DNA of 64,000 nt from Trichoderma breve (lineage: Eukaryota > Ascomycota > Sordariomycetes > Hypocreales > Hypocreaceae), in NCBI RefSeq assembly GCF_028502605.1, contig NW_026611593.1, positions 682,001-746,000 on the forward strand, written 5' to 3'. The notes under the pieces were generated by a model. It did no database searches, had not been told where the DNA came from, and saw only the letters and a program-made list of their open reading frames with translations. A program made the translations under genes and the position numbers. Positions 48,101-58,274 of this stretch are shown in pieces; the first letter of the stretch is position 1; each line of letters begins with the position of its first letter.

Positions 48101-48531
48101 ATAAGGGAGAAACTCTACTACATATATTGATAAAGAGTATTTCTCATCTGGCTTTACGCAACTTCTTTCACACCTTGGTTGATCGAGGTATTGATATAAA
48201 TGCTCGCAACAACCGTGGGGAGACGGCATTGTTTTCATTCTACAGTTTGCCAAAGACGGAGCGTTGGCTTGGTTTAGACGATAGCGACAAACCTAGACCT
48301 GAACTTGTCAAGCCAATGCTGGAGAATCTAGGTGGCGACTTCTTTGCTAGGGATAATCGAGGCCGGGGTCTCTTACATGCCGCTGCGGCCGGGGATGTCG
48401 AACGATTTCAGGAGCTTATGGATATAGGGCTCGATCCCATGATGGAGGATAGCGCCCAGCAGACGGCGATTGACGCGGCTGCTGCGTGTGGAAACAGAGA
48501 TGTTTTGGAGCTATTTGAGAAGAAGGAATAA
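42109..48531 (+). CDS. NLR-type NACHT-ankyrin protein (2109 aa); join(42109..43862,43956..48531)
   Basis: One 93 bp intron (GTAAGC...TCTAG with ACTAAC branch point) joins two long exons in phase. A short N-terminal segment ends in EYRRHLSSHVAGTGHWL. The NACHT NTPase follows, with P-loop GIPGSGKS (94-101), Walker B-like VFCVADALDEMD (about 190-201) and FLITSRPVSSVE. A helical region (about 300-570) leads to some 1500 residues with many ankyrin repeats, recognisable by TPLH, ALH, LLEAGAD and VDIN motifs (for example GETALHNAAH and GRTPLHFLCA). The repeats continue nearly to the end. NACHT-ANK proteins are fungal NOD-like receptors; the repeats bind ligand or partners and the NTPase drives oligomerisation. 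No N-terminal effector domain (HET, HeLo, Goodbye) is obvious. The gene probably signals in the cytosol, trigger unknown. Confidence 0.92.
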
Positions 48532-48746
48532 GGAAGGCAATGCTTATTAAATGTTGAGCACAGAGAAGGGTCTACATCTGGAATCATTCATTACGTAGTA
48601 GCGCTCTATATTTCCCCCACTACATATGGTCACGGAAGTGACAAGAGGAGATTAGAAAAAGTCAATTGGTACTGTTCATTCATATGCAGTAATGCAGCAT
48701 TGCAGAGACTAATACTTCTATGCAAGCCCTAAAGGAGCTGGCTGGT

Positions 48747-49316
48747 TCAGTTGCAGATATAAAAGTTGTTGTCGCCAGGCTTCGTCTTGTGGGCGTAAGT
48801 ACCGCAGTATCTTTGAACGTTAGCAGTATTCACATAGTGCCACCTATGGGTTCGTTCGAGCCTACCTCGCCTGCCAAGTATTTCCAACCTTTTGGAAGGT
48901 GAAAATACCCCTAACGAGTCCAGGGTCTCCTCCCATGTAGGGAATTGTCCAGCTGAGCGGGAACCCATAGAGATCACCGGGGCAGTCGGGACGATCAAAG
49001 TGATATATATGAGGATATTTCCGGTCCCCTATGGAAGTAATGTTAGTGATTTAAATCATCGCCGAGCCCCAAATCTTTGGGTTTTCACTCACCAATAGGA
49101 CTATCCTTATGTTGAATAGCGGCGTTTCCAGCGTTCTCAATATCCGAAGGCTTGAAGGCGCGGCTGACACCACCTAGGAAAAATAAGAATGTGTTATTTT
49201 TCACTTGTTTGTTTGGAAATCTTACTGCATTTCACGTCTTTCGTAGGAAGATTGGTCACCGTGGCATTAATTCCCGAGGCAGCGAGAAGCACGGTGAAGA
49301 ATGAAAGAGGCTTCAT
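48747..49316 (-). CDS. Secreted RNase T1/N1-like protein, probable pseudo-enzyme (132 aa); complement(join(48747..48810,48866..49028,49093..49173,49226..49316))
   Basis: Four short exons join in phase. Introns are GT-AG; the last two have ACTAAC and GCTAAC branch points. The signal peptide is MKPLSFFTVLLAASGINA. The mature part aligns with fungal guanyl-specific ribonucleases: KYPHIYHF holds Tyr62 and His64 (T1 Tyr38, His40), YMGGDPG matches YSGGSPG, Arg97 (T1 Arg77), His119 in YAHKTKPGDNNFYIC (T1 His92), and Phe128 (T1 Phe100). The base Glu58 in the T1 motif YEWP is replaced by Gly79 in YGFP. Four Cys (30, 73, 114, 131) allow two disulfides. I infer a secreted protein with the RNase fold and impaired or no cleavage activity, perhaps an effector. 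A TATA-like element lies near 49407-49415. Confidence 0.8.
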
Positions 49317-50951
49317 TGTGAAAGTGGTTGAGCGAGGATAGGTATGAGTGAATTGATAGAGTTGGTTCTGACCCAGATTACATTGAAGACCCGGGAGATA
49401 TACCAACTATATATACTTCTCATTATAAGCATGGGCCATATACAATTACATCATTTGTTTTACCAGCCAGAACACAAGACGACTAATACGGTCGCATTGG
49501 TCTCTCATTTTCCGGTGGCTTGCATAACTGTATGCCCGTCCCGAAATCTTCAGACCTGTCACATTCACATGCTTAACATTTATCGTGGTAGTTTGCACTC
49601 TGCTGTTAATGCGTTTTATGCCACAACATGACGGGGACCCCTTTGTAACACTTGACAAACACTGTCCCACCTGTCGGTCAGACTGTCTCACCGAAACTGT
49701 CTCGGAAGTCGGCTGCTCAGCGGCAATCAAGATAGCTTTTAAAAAATCGTGATTAACTATAATTGAGAAATATCAGACGTTAGGAAATATGCATCATACC
49801 AGATTATACAATGGCCGACAACAGTAAACTGTAACAATGGCGGGTTGAAGCTTTGACGTGGGTAAGATGACGAGGTTGGTAGTATGGGCGGGAACTATGA
49901 TGGAGCTCATGTTGCACTGTTCCGCAAATATGCACGGCACGATCATGTCATGAAATGTGGCGAGCTGAAACTGAGTAGACACATGGCCCATGTAACACTA
50001 GACGGGAGCCACCTTGCAGCCTTTATTGAGAAGATGAATTCTCCGCAACACTGCCATGGTTTACATAGAGCAGACACTGACACCGAAGAAAAACATATTT
50101 AGCAATTGACCTCTCCAGAGGCATGGGAGTGGAGTTATCGAGCTTAATAGTCATTTGGCTTTGATGTTGAACACGAATAGCAGCACCCTGTTGTACGAGC
50201 TGTCTGTATCATCAGAGATCCACAAGATATAGACTAAGGAATTATCAGGTACAGTAATATATCTTGTCCCATGTAACTCATTTTTGCCACCTCCTCTGCT
50301 CTGGAGATGAAAGACATGCATAGACTTTGGCCAATGGGCTCACATCCGCATGTTGCACCAAGGCATTCGGCAAGAAAGGTATGGGGCGGGATGAACCCGG
50401 CCAGCTTTTGTGGCCACCATAATATCCATCGTCGGCCAACCATTTCCCCAGCGGCATTGAGCGGTTTGAACACAAGCGTTTAATATTCTTGATTGAGCCA
50501 TGCTCTACTATTATTGTTGAATATTATTAATGTGAATCAATAATTAAAATGCAAGAAGTCGAGAAACTGATAACGGACGCCAAACGTACCACGTGGCCGC
50601 GTTCAATAGGAAAATACAATCCAATCCGAGACTATCTGGCCGCGACCATTGTAGGAGAAGTTCATGTAAGCTTTGGAGAGCGTAGAGACTCCCGCCGTCT
50701 GGATCGGATTATTCCGCAGTTGCTGGTGTGTTTCCTCGCTAGGGCTGCCTTTCCTCTTGGACTGTTTCCGGCTTCCAGTAATGACAAGAGAGTTTCTGGT
50801 CGTATGAAAGAGTCCCAGAACATGATATCACAACCGATCCTTTCCGTCGTTTTTGCATACAGCTTCGAATAGATCCCTCATCATCTCTCGTCTACTTAAC
50901 TACGGATGAGATAGCCGCTGCCGCGGTACAGTAAACTTAACCGCTGGTTCT
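49317..50951. other. Intergenic
   Basis: No supported gene. A plus-strand frame at 50549-50872 and minus-strand frames near 50234-50475 have no motif. The right end borders the transposase remnant. Confidence 0.4.
49407..49415 (-). promoter_or_regulatory. TATA-like box of the RNase-like gene
   Basis: TATATATAG on the minus strand, about 95 bp upstream of the ATG at 49316. Confidence 0.4.
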
Positions 50952-51476
50952 TCAGACTTGATCACCTTCTTCCGGTCTTTCAAGGGCCAATACGTATGGG
51001 CTAGGCGCTGATTCAGCTGGGCCTTCTTTCATCTTCGTCCTCGGACCGCGCTTCTTTATTGGCCTAGACTTCCGCAGGCCAATATCTTTCAACACCTTCC
51101 ACACCGTCGTAAATGATACAAGATGACCTGCTTGTGTTATCTCGGCAGCTATGTCAGCACATGACCTTTCCCCGTTGCGACTATCGCGCTTGTAGTTTTC
51201 GGCGATAGCTTGTTCAACTTCCTCAGTCCGCTTTTTGGGCCTTCCACTCCTCGGTCGGTCAGACACAAAGGAATTGTTTATTTGTAACGGCCAGACCGAT
51301 GGGTCGAAGCCGTTCTTGAGGCACCGGCTGTAAATCCGGTTCACCTGACGGACCGACAGGCCTAGCACGGCTGATATCTCTGACGAAGACCAGGTTGTTG
51401 AAGCTTTTAGCGCTAGAATAGCACCTCTCATAGCTTCATCGGACTTTTCACGACTTATCGCGTTTGTTGCGCTCAT
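50952..51476 (-). pseudogene. Decayed Tc1/mariner-type transposase: DNA-binding half only (174 codons)
   Basis: An open minus-strand frame with two helix-turn-helix segments typical of Tc1/mariner transposases. The first is at about 28-55 (TWSSSEISAVLGLSVRQVNR), followed by a basic SGRPKKR hinge. The second is at about 106-135 (CADIAAEITQAGHLVSFTTV), ending in GLRKSRP. The DDE catalytic domain is absent. After residue about 150 (near 51020) the frame departs from the family. One frame over, the sequence reads RLAHTYWPLKDRKKVI, resembling the start of a transposase catalytic domain (LAHxxWTLEDWKxVIWSDE), before a stop. This indicates a one-base frameshift and loss of the rest. No terminal inverted repeats were found nearby. 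A standalone DNA-binding protein remains possible since the first frame is intact. Confidence 0.7.
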
Positions 51477-51600
51477 TGCAATGGCTATAGCTGTTGAATA
51501 TAAGGGGATGTTGGTGGTGTTGCGTCGCGCCGTGTTTTTGCTACCCGACCCCTGCTAACATGCTAGGCCTGTCTCACATACAAAAATTACCCTGCCAACT

Positions 51601-52716
51601 CTACTTCCCTCGATACTTCAAGATACCCCAAGATATCTGATACATGATTATTAGAACCGGTATAAAGACTAGTAATGCCGAGGATAAAGCTGCAAATAGC
51701 AATGTCAAGACAGAAAACCACCAAAAGATCAACTGCACTGTCCGAAGCCCGCCTTCCTCAATTCCCCCAGACAGCAGCGAATCTTCGGGCACACTGAGCA
51801 TCACTTGCATAGAAGAGAGAATGAGAGATACACTAGCAAATATGAACGCCAGCGGTACCGCGGCATTCTGAACGAACGCCAATGCCGACCATGGGGACTC
51901 GTGGTAGAATCGTAATCTGTTACCAGCGCTTTTGGGCCGAAAGATGAAGATCGCCCAGTTTAAGCGCGTAAGGCGAATCTGGCCATAGTGATACCGTCTT
52001 GCTACATTGTCATCATTCAAAAGGCGAAACCCGTGGATGAACTTGGACCACCCAGCCCAGGTGATATCCTCCGGTATAAGGCCGTGCTCCTTTGCGATTC
52101 GAAGATCTGATTGATGCTGAATGAGATGAGAATATGATCTCAAAAATCCCAGAGCCATTGCCCGATAGGAATCTGATTCAGGCAATATTACTCTTGGGAT
52201 GTGCAAATCCGATGCCAGATATTGCGTCCAGAAGTTGTAATTGAGCAAGCAAACCGGTATTGGCTTTATGAAAACGCTTTTCTCCTCTCGTACGAGATGA
52301 AACCGAGGATTCTCAACCGGCACAATTCTTCTGCCCTTGAAATTTTGCACGTGGAGCGCATCGATGTTGCTACCAAGCTTCCTTGCGAATATATGCAGCA
52401 CGTTGTAAAGCTCATCCAAAATCGGTGTGGCAAGCTCCCTTTGCAAAAAGTCTTCAATCTCAGCCAATGGTATTGCTGGTTCTCCCGGAATATGGTCAAC
52501 GAAGCCGTACTCTTGCTGCGGGGTATGTGGTGAGGCTGGAAAATCTGTGTTGAGGACTCGTTCATGAGATTCTCCAAGACGGCTATCATCAAGCGCATCT
52601 GTTTTGGCGAAAGGAGGCTCATTTATACATGTAACTTTTGCCATTGCCACATTCTCTGAATTGTGAGTCAACTGGTTTAGGCCCGCAGTCGCAGCATTGA
52701 ATAGGGCTGAGTTCAT
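51601..52716 (-). CDS. Fungal orphan-family protein with two C-terminal TM helices (371 aa)
   Basis: Intronless. The soluble part contains a conserved block seen in many filamentous-fungal proteins of unknown function: IEDFLQRELATPILDELYNV, NIDALHVQNFKGRRIVPVEN, and FIKPIPVCLLNYNFWTQYL. Two hydrophobic helices lie near the C-terminus (about 284-307, ALAFVQNAAVPLAFIFASVS; about 329-360, LIFWWFSVLTLLFAALSSAL). No signal peptide, so the body probably faces the cytosol. Members of this family are sometimes labelled subtilisin-like proteases in databases, but no protease motif is visible here. Function is unknown. Confidence 0.8.
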   Translation of the reverse strand: MNSALFNAATAGLNQLTHNSENVAMAKVTCINEPPFAKTDALDDSRLGESHERVLNTDFPASPHTPQQEYGFVDHIPGEPAIPLAEIEDFLQRELATPILDELYNVLHIFARKLGSNIDALHVQNFKGRRIVPVENPRFHLVREEKSVFIKPIPVCLLNYNFWTQYLASDLHIPRVILPESDSYRAMALGFLRSYSHLIQHQSDLRIAKEHGLIPEDITWAGWSKFIHGFRLLNDDNVARRYHYGQIRLTRLNWAIFIFRPKSAGNRLRFYHESPWSALAFVQNAAVPLAFIFASVSLILSSMQVMLSVPEDSLLSGGIEEGGLRTVQLIFWWFSVLTLLFAALSSALLVFIPVLIIMYQISWGILKYRGK

Positions 52717-53455
52717 TCAGCGTAGGATTGCCGAAATAAATAGGTGTTACAGGGTATTATCGCCACCACTTTGAGAGCAAGTTTTTCAGATAGCCATCGA
52801 GCGTAAGTAACATCTTACGTATGAGATTGGATTCGACCTATATCAATTCTAGTCTCTGGTAGCATCACACCATCTGCTGTCTCAGTTTAGTCAAAGCTTT
52901 TGCTCCCTACCGCGCAATGTGAGACCTCGCAAATGCAACCCACGAGTCACTTGCTGCACAATGAAATCCCGAAGTCGGATATGAGCAATATCCAAAATAC
53001 GTTCGGATACAATACACCCGGTATAAATTCTAGCTTTTATACATTATATATCAATCCAGCAACTTATATATATATATAATATAACCGTCAGCGACGGGAT
53101 TCAAGTGGAGCAAAGCATTTGGGCGGCCGGAGTTCCGGCGGGGTCTTGAACAGTCTTGGTCGGAGTTGGAGCGGGTCCCGGAACTCTAAGCAATCGTATT
53201 GGTGCTTTTGTAAGAGGTATCTATCGAGAATCATCTCGACGACTCTTATTAAAGCCTATAAAACACATTATATTCACCAAATATTCATATTTTACAGCAC
53301 ATTCAAGTCAATTTCCAGCCGATTCGGTCCCGATTATACGTCAAGTGCTAATAAGATTGAGGTATAAATGACAGAGCATCCGACTTTCCCATCTTCTCCC
53401 TTCTTTCCTCCTCAATTACATCTCTTCAAACTCACAAAACTCAACTACATTCGCA
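52717..53455. other. Intergenic with (TA)n tract
   Basis: AT-rich promoter region of the Gal80-like gene. A short TATATATATATA run lies at about 53066-53078. No gene is seen. Confidence 0.45.
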
Positions 53456-54635
53456 ATGGCTCCCATCCGTGTCGGTATCGTTGGACTCAGCCCTGAACCA
53501 GCAGGTGCCGGTCAAGGCAAATGGGGTGTTTCCGCTCACCTGGCCTCGCTCCGTCCGTCCCCTCATTACGAAATCGTCGCCATATGCAACTCGTCGGTTG
53601 AATCAGCTCGTCGTTCAATCGAATATCACAAGCTGCCTTCATCTGTCAAGGCATACGGCAGCGTAGAGGACCTAGCCAATGATCCCGATGTTGATCTCAT
53701 TGACGTGTCCATTGTGGTTTCGAGGCATTTGCTCGCCGCCAAGCCTGCCCTATTGGCCAAGAAGGAAGTCTTTGTGGAATGGCCTCTGGGTGCCAGCACT
53801 GCACAAGCAGAGGAGATGCTTCAACTGGCTATAGAGTCCAATTTGAGGACGATAGTCGGGACACAGTTCTGCGCAGACCCATGGCTTGCAAAAGCCAAAG
53901 AGTTGATTGAGAGCGGAGCGATTGGTAGAGTAACCAGTTCCGACGTCCAGATTTCGCCTCCCACTGGACCGATCCATACGTGGACCGCAGAAGCTGAGTT
54001 TTACCTGGATTTTGAGAGTGGCGGGGACGAATACCATATCACGTTTGCCCACTGTGAGTACTCTTTTCGTATACAATGATTTTGAAACTGACTTGCATCT
54101 GAAACAAGTCCTAAGTGGCTTTGTCCATGTGCTCGGTGATTTCGCTAGTGTCAAATCGACTTTCGCCGTCCAGCAACCAATCGTCAAGCTCATCAGCAGC
54201 AAGACCGGAGAGGTCGTCAATCCTGAGAGAAAAAGGACCTCACCCGATCACATCTTCATCCAGGGCATGCTAGAAAGCGGAGCTGTTGTGAGCATCTCCA
54301 CGCGCACACCTCCACGACCGATAGACGGACAAGGCTTCCGCTGGCTCATTTCCGGAGCCGAAGGAGAGATAGAGCTCGCAACTAAGGGTAGAGGGTATCA
54401 GACGGGGTCGAATGTAAGGACTCTGCGCCTTGTTACAAAGGACGGAGAAGTGAAAACAATTGACTGGGAGCAAGATGAGCCCAGCCATATCAAGAATGTT
54501 CCTCCACCTGGCGCCAATACTGCAAGATTATTTGAGGCATACGCGCTCAAAAAGGATTGCTATTCCGATTTCGAAAAGGCCGTCAAGCTCCATAAACTTT
54601 TGGACAGGATCGCAAAGGATGCCGGATACATGTAA
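53456..54635 (+). CDS. Gal80-like Gfo/Idh/MocA oxidoreductase (374 aa); join(53456..54053,54109..54635)
   Basis: One 55 bp intron joins the halves in phase across TFAH-FLSGFVH. N-terminal Rossmann fold: IRVGIVGLSPEPAGAGQGKW, then VFVEWPLGASTAQAEEML in the position where Gal80 has FVEWALACSLDQAE. The C-terminal half carries DHIFIQGMLESGAVVSI, again like Gal80. Yeast Gal80 is an NAD(P)-binding repressor that inhibits the Zn2Cys6 activator Gal4. Filamentous fungi hold several related proteins, most likely enzymes or sensors. The classical EKP motif of Gfo/Idh enzymes is replaced by EWP (Lys changed to Trp), which favours a sensor over a dehydrogenase. A Zn2Cys6 factor lies 157 bp away, tail to tail. 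Confidence 0.85.
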
Positions 54636-54792
54636 AATAGATGTACACCACAGAAGTCTACTGTGGTTCATAGTCGATGCCTTTTTGGCAGAGGATTGGA
54701 ATCGTGGCACTTGCATCTACTCCATTGCTTGCATGATTTCGTGCCGTGATAATAACGAAAGATACGACTCTGTACAGCAAATTAGAACATGC

Positions 54793-56594
54793 TCAAATGA
54801 AAAATCTGTGGCAATACGTACGACCGATCTGCCATCGGCGTCCAAGAATCTCCATCCCATGCTTGATAACGTGCAACTTATCAGCAATAGTATCGCTAGG
54901 AGTAGATTTTGAAGCGCGCAAATAGATCAGTGCCACCTTGTACAGCATATGCAAGAGGAATGGGGATGCAAAGTCGTGAATTTTCTTAAAGGGCTGCTGC
55001 GCGATGTACATGGACATCTGCAAAGCCGTTTGAGAAATCAGATTGCTTTCGGTAGATAGCTGGTCAAGAGATATGCCAGAGGTGTCTGTGTTGCCCTTAT
55101 TTTTTGACTGAGAACAATCCAGCAGAAGTATTCCACTGGTAGCCGTTAGTGGGAAAGATGAATTGATCCATTCAAATACACATACCAATAACACACAGCT
55201 GTTTGAGCGCAAAACTCCAGTTGCCTCAAGTGTGCTTCCAGCTTTGAAACGCTGACCAGAGAAAAGATGGTGCGCCTCAGCTGTGCCGTCTCGCTCTCAC
55301 TAAATCCTTCGGCAACGTGTCGAAGAACCTGACCGATTAAATGAGCAGCTTGTGCGAAACGGGCGAATCGGCCTAGATCAAGTGCGGTGGCTGAGCCGAG
55401 TGTATATGCATCTTCAGGTCGGCAAGTCTAGAGATATCACATTAGATTGGATTCGTGGCACATTGTATATTATTACTCACTCCATTATTAAACGGGGCAT
55501 CGTCAACCGGGAGGATATTCTCCAAGATGGGGTCAGGCGTTACCAGGTGCCGACTTGGGTCCGACAGGTTTAGAAATCTGACACTACAGTTAGTATAAAT
55601 ATGTCATGAGGAAAAGATAAAGGGAGCAGTACCTGTCTAACACAAGAATTGCCCACCACACTCGACGACGCTCCTCCAATTCGTTCCTCGAGACTCCGTT
55701 CAAATCTCGGCACAGAATTGACTTGTCAATCCCCAAGGCGGTAGCATAACGAGCACACTCAGAAATAGACAAGAATGCCGATGGATAAATGCCATGTCCC
55801 ATCTCATAAATGGCTATGAGAACCGAGGCCTGAATCACCTGGAGAGACAAAGCCCCCGAATGCTCAATTCGAAACTGCAAATACTTTGTGATTTGGTAAA
55901 GCGGCGTTCTCGGCCCCGAAACTTGCTCACAGGACAATTTCATGGCGAGGATGAGAAAGAAGAGCTCGGCGCGCTTATGGGTCAACCAGCTAACCAGGTT
56001 GGCCAGGAACTGAGTTTTTGATACGATTGGCATCCATTCTTGAACAGAGGAAAAGAATTGATCAGATATCGCCTTGATGTTTGCAACGTCGCCGACCAAG
56101 TCTGATACATCTTTCGTAATTAGGTAGTCGATATCTGGTTCCGGTACCTTGAGCTGAGCACTGGTAAAAGCTTCCGGGTCAAGGAAGCGCTCAGTGAGAA
56201 AGTTGGCCCCAGCAGAATGAGAGGGCACAAGATGGAAGTTGTCATAGTCCGGGCTTGCTTGCGAGGTCTCGGCTGTGGCTGAAGCTTGATCTGTAAGTAA
56301 GCCGGAAGTGGGAGAGACGACAGCATTGGTGGTGGATGGTGACTTTCGCTCTCGCTTTTTACGACGGTAGGGATAGTCGCACACAATCCGCTTCCTATAA
56401 GGGTGTCGCCGATTAGTAAAGGGGCACTCGAAGAGCGCTTGTACCTCGAATATGTAATCAGATGAGTAGAGCTCTCACTGGAGACAGCCTTTGCACTGAG
56501 GAATGGCCCGGTCGCATCGCCGCTTGGAGTCCCGGCATGCCAAACAGGCGAACGGCGCCGGCGTCGTTGCAAGAGCCTCATAACGCCGCTCCAT
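54793..56594 (-). CDS. Zn2Cys6 transcription factor (519 aa); complement(join(54793..55135,55186..55427,55481..55577,55633..56394,56479..56594))
   Basis: Five exons join in phase with GT-AG introns of 50-84 bp. The zinc cluster is split by intron 1: CLACRDSKRRCDRAIPQCKG then C-LQKRIV-C, giving the exact spacing C-x2-C-x6-C-x6-C-x2-C-x6-C (residues 17-44). A basic segment (RRKKRERK) and low-complexity linker lead to the fungal transcription factor middle homology region (SVQEWMPIVSKTQFLANLVS, GIYPSAFLSISECARYATAL, RRRVWWAILVLDRF). The protein ends with LGRRWQIGRTYCHRF at 54793. It is rather short, and a further 3' exon cannot be excluded. Binding targets are CGG half-sites by family, but specific targets are unknown. 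The neighbouring Gal80-like protein could be a partner. Confidence 0.85.
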
Positions 56595-57089
56595 GGTGAA
56601 ATAGGGACACACTATGCGTACTCAGTGCACAATGACAGCGGTCGGGCGTTTGCAGTACAAGTTTGCTAGTTGATCTGCGGCATATTGCGGACAGATGCAG
56701 GGAGATATCACCGCTCAAGTGCGGGTGGCCCGGTATGGGTGAAAAGCTTCTAAGGTTGCTGACAAATGGTTGACTAGAGCTGGAAATACCGAGGTCGATG
56801 AATATTGCGTGGAGACAGTGAGATGTGGCTGCGATCTAAATCTGATGAGATCCAAGATGCTGGTATTTGCATGGTTCTGCATGGCCTCGGCCTAGGCTAG
56901 AGTCTGAGTTGTATATTTGATACATGTAGCCATTTATACCAATTCACGTAATATAGCAATGGATTGTTAATATGCGCGCGTGTGAACTATTTACCTGTAC
57001 CTGTATTTCTAATCCTAAAAGAGAGCTCTCTATACACTAGACCTTGTATGTAGGACACACTCATATCGAACATTGAGTCCCAACAATGT
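56595..57089. other. Intergenic
   Basis: Leader and promoter of the Zn2Cys6 gene plus the 3' region of the tartrate dehydrogenase gene. Nothing else recognised. Confidence 0.4.
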
Positions 57090-58274
57090 TCAAGGTTTCC
57101 ACTTGCCGTTCTTTATCGCTGTCTGCCAAATCTCATCCTTAATGGCGTCTCCAAACTTTTTTGTTGTCCCCTTGCCACCCATATCAGGCGTAACAACCTC
57201 TGCATCAGCGCGAGCCATGACGGCCTCGATTGCTTTAAGCAATGCGTCTGCCGCCTCGCGATGCTCAAAGTGGTGCAGTAACATCTGACCAGCCCAAATC
57301 ATGCCCACTGGGTTCGCAATGCCCTTTCCAGCAATGTCCGGAGCGCTTCCATGTACTGGTTCGAAGAGGCTTGGGAACTTGCCATCGGGGTTGATGTTAG
57401 CTGACGGAGCGATGCCAATGGTGCCAGTGCATGCAGGGCCGAGATCTGACAGAATATCGCCAAACAGGTTGCTGCCGACTACGACGTCGAATTTCTTGGG
57501 CCGTTGGACAAAATGAGCTGTCAGGATGTCGATGTGGTATTTTTCGACGGTGACGTCTGGATATTTGGTAGACATCTCCTGAACCCTGGAGTCCCAGTAA
57601 GGCATGGTGATGCTAATACCATTACTCTTCGTTGCGCTGGTCAACAGCTTGCGCGGTCGGCTCAGCGCAAGATCAAAGGCATATTTGAGTACGCGATCCA
57701 CTCCCGTCCTTGACATGATCGTTTCTTGAATCACAATCTCACGGTCCGTCCCCTCATACATTTTCCCTCCAATGCTGCTGTACTCTCCCTCGGTGTTCTC
57801 CCGCACAATCCAAAAGTCAATATCGCCCGGCTTGCGGCCAGCCAATGGACTCGGGACACCAGGCATTAGGCGACAAGGGCGGAGGTTGATATACTGATCA
57901 AATTCGCGGCGAAACTTAATCAAGCTACCCCATAGGGATACATCGTCCGGAACGAGATCTGGCATACCCACGGCTCCAAAGTAGATGGCGTCAAACGGAA
58001 GAAGCTTCTCCTTCCAGTCGGGGGGCAGCATTGCGCCATGTTCCTTGTAATAGTCACAGCTCGCAAAGTCGAAATGTTCAAACTCTAGCTTGATCTTGTA
58101 GATTGAAGCAATGCTTTCCAAACACGTGACGCCAAATTCCATCACCTCTTTTCCGATGCCATCGCCAGGGATGACGGCGATTTTGAGAGACTGGCGGGGT
58201 GCCATCTTTGCTTCTGCTTCTGGGGGTGGTGCAGGTGGAGGACGACGCGGTAGCAGCTTAGCCAAAGACTTCAT
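57090..58274 (-). CDS. Tartrate dehydrogenase / isopropylmalate-dehydrogenase-family decarboxylase (394 aa)
   Basis: Single exon. Beta-decarboxylating dehydrogenase family, NAD- and Mn/Mg-dependent. Visible motifs: IAVIPGDGIGKEVMEFG at the N-terminus, FRREFDQYINLRPCRLMPGV (substrate Arg residues), IVRENTEGEYSSIGGK, the Lys in TSATKSNGIS, and the metal-site Asp residues in GDILSDLGPACTG; the adenine-binding part is EPVHGSAPDIAGKGIANP. The VRENTEGEYS motif fits tartrate dehydrogenase/decarboxylase rather than LeuB. I use the Met at 58274, which gives a basic Pro-rich leader (KSLAKLLPRRPPPAPPPEAE). The Met at 58205 (MAPRQSLKIAV) gives 371 residues, closer to family length, and is equally plausible. 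Longer frames upstream are leader. Confidence 0.88.
   Translation of the reverse strand: MKSLAKLLPRRPPPAPPPEAEAKMAPRQSLKIAVIPGDGIGKEVMEFGVTCLESIASIYKIKLEFEHFDFASCDYYKEHGAMLPPDWKEKLLPFDAIYFGAVGMPDLVPDDVSLWGSLIKFRREFDQYINLRPCRLMPGVPSPLAGRKPGDIDFWIVRENTEGEYSSIGGKMYEGTDREIVIQETIMSRTGVDRVLKYAFDLALSRPRKLLTSATKSNGISITMPYWDSRVQEMSTKYPDVTVEKYHIDILTAHFVQRPKKFDVVVGSNLFGDILSDLGPACTGTIGIAPSANINPDGKFPSLFEPVHGSAPDIAGKGIANPVGMIWAGQMLLHHFEHREAADALLKAIEAVMARADAEVVTPDMGGKGTTKKFGDAIKDEIWQTAIKNGKWKP

Noticed and set aside
50549..50872. 107-codon plus-strand frame next to the transposase relic
   Set aside because: No recognisable motif; cannot be separated from chance.
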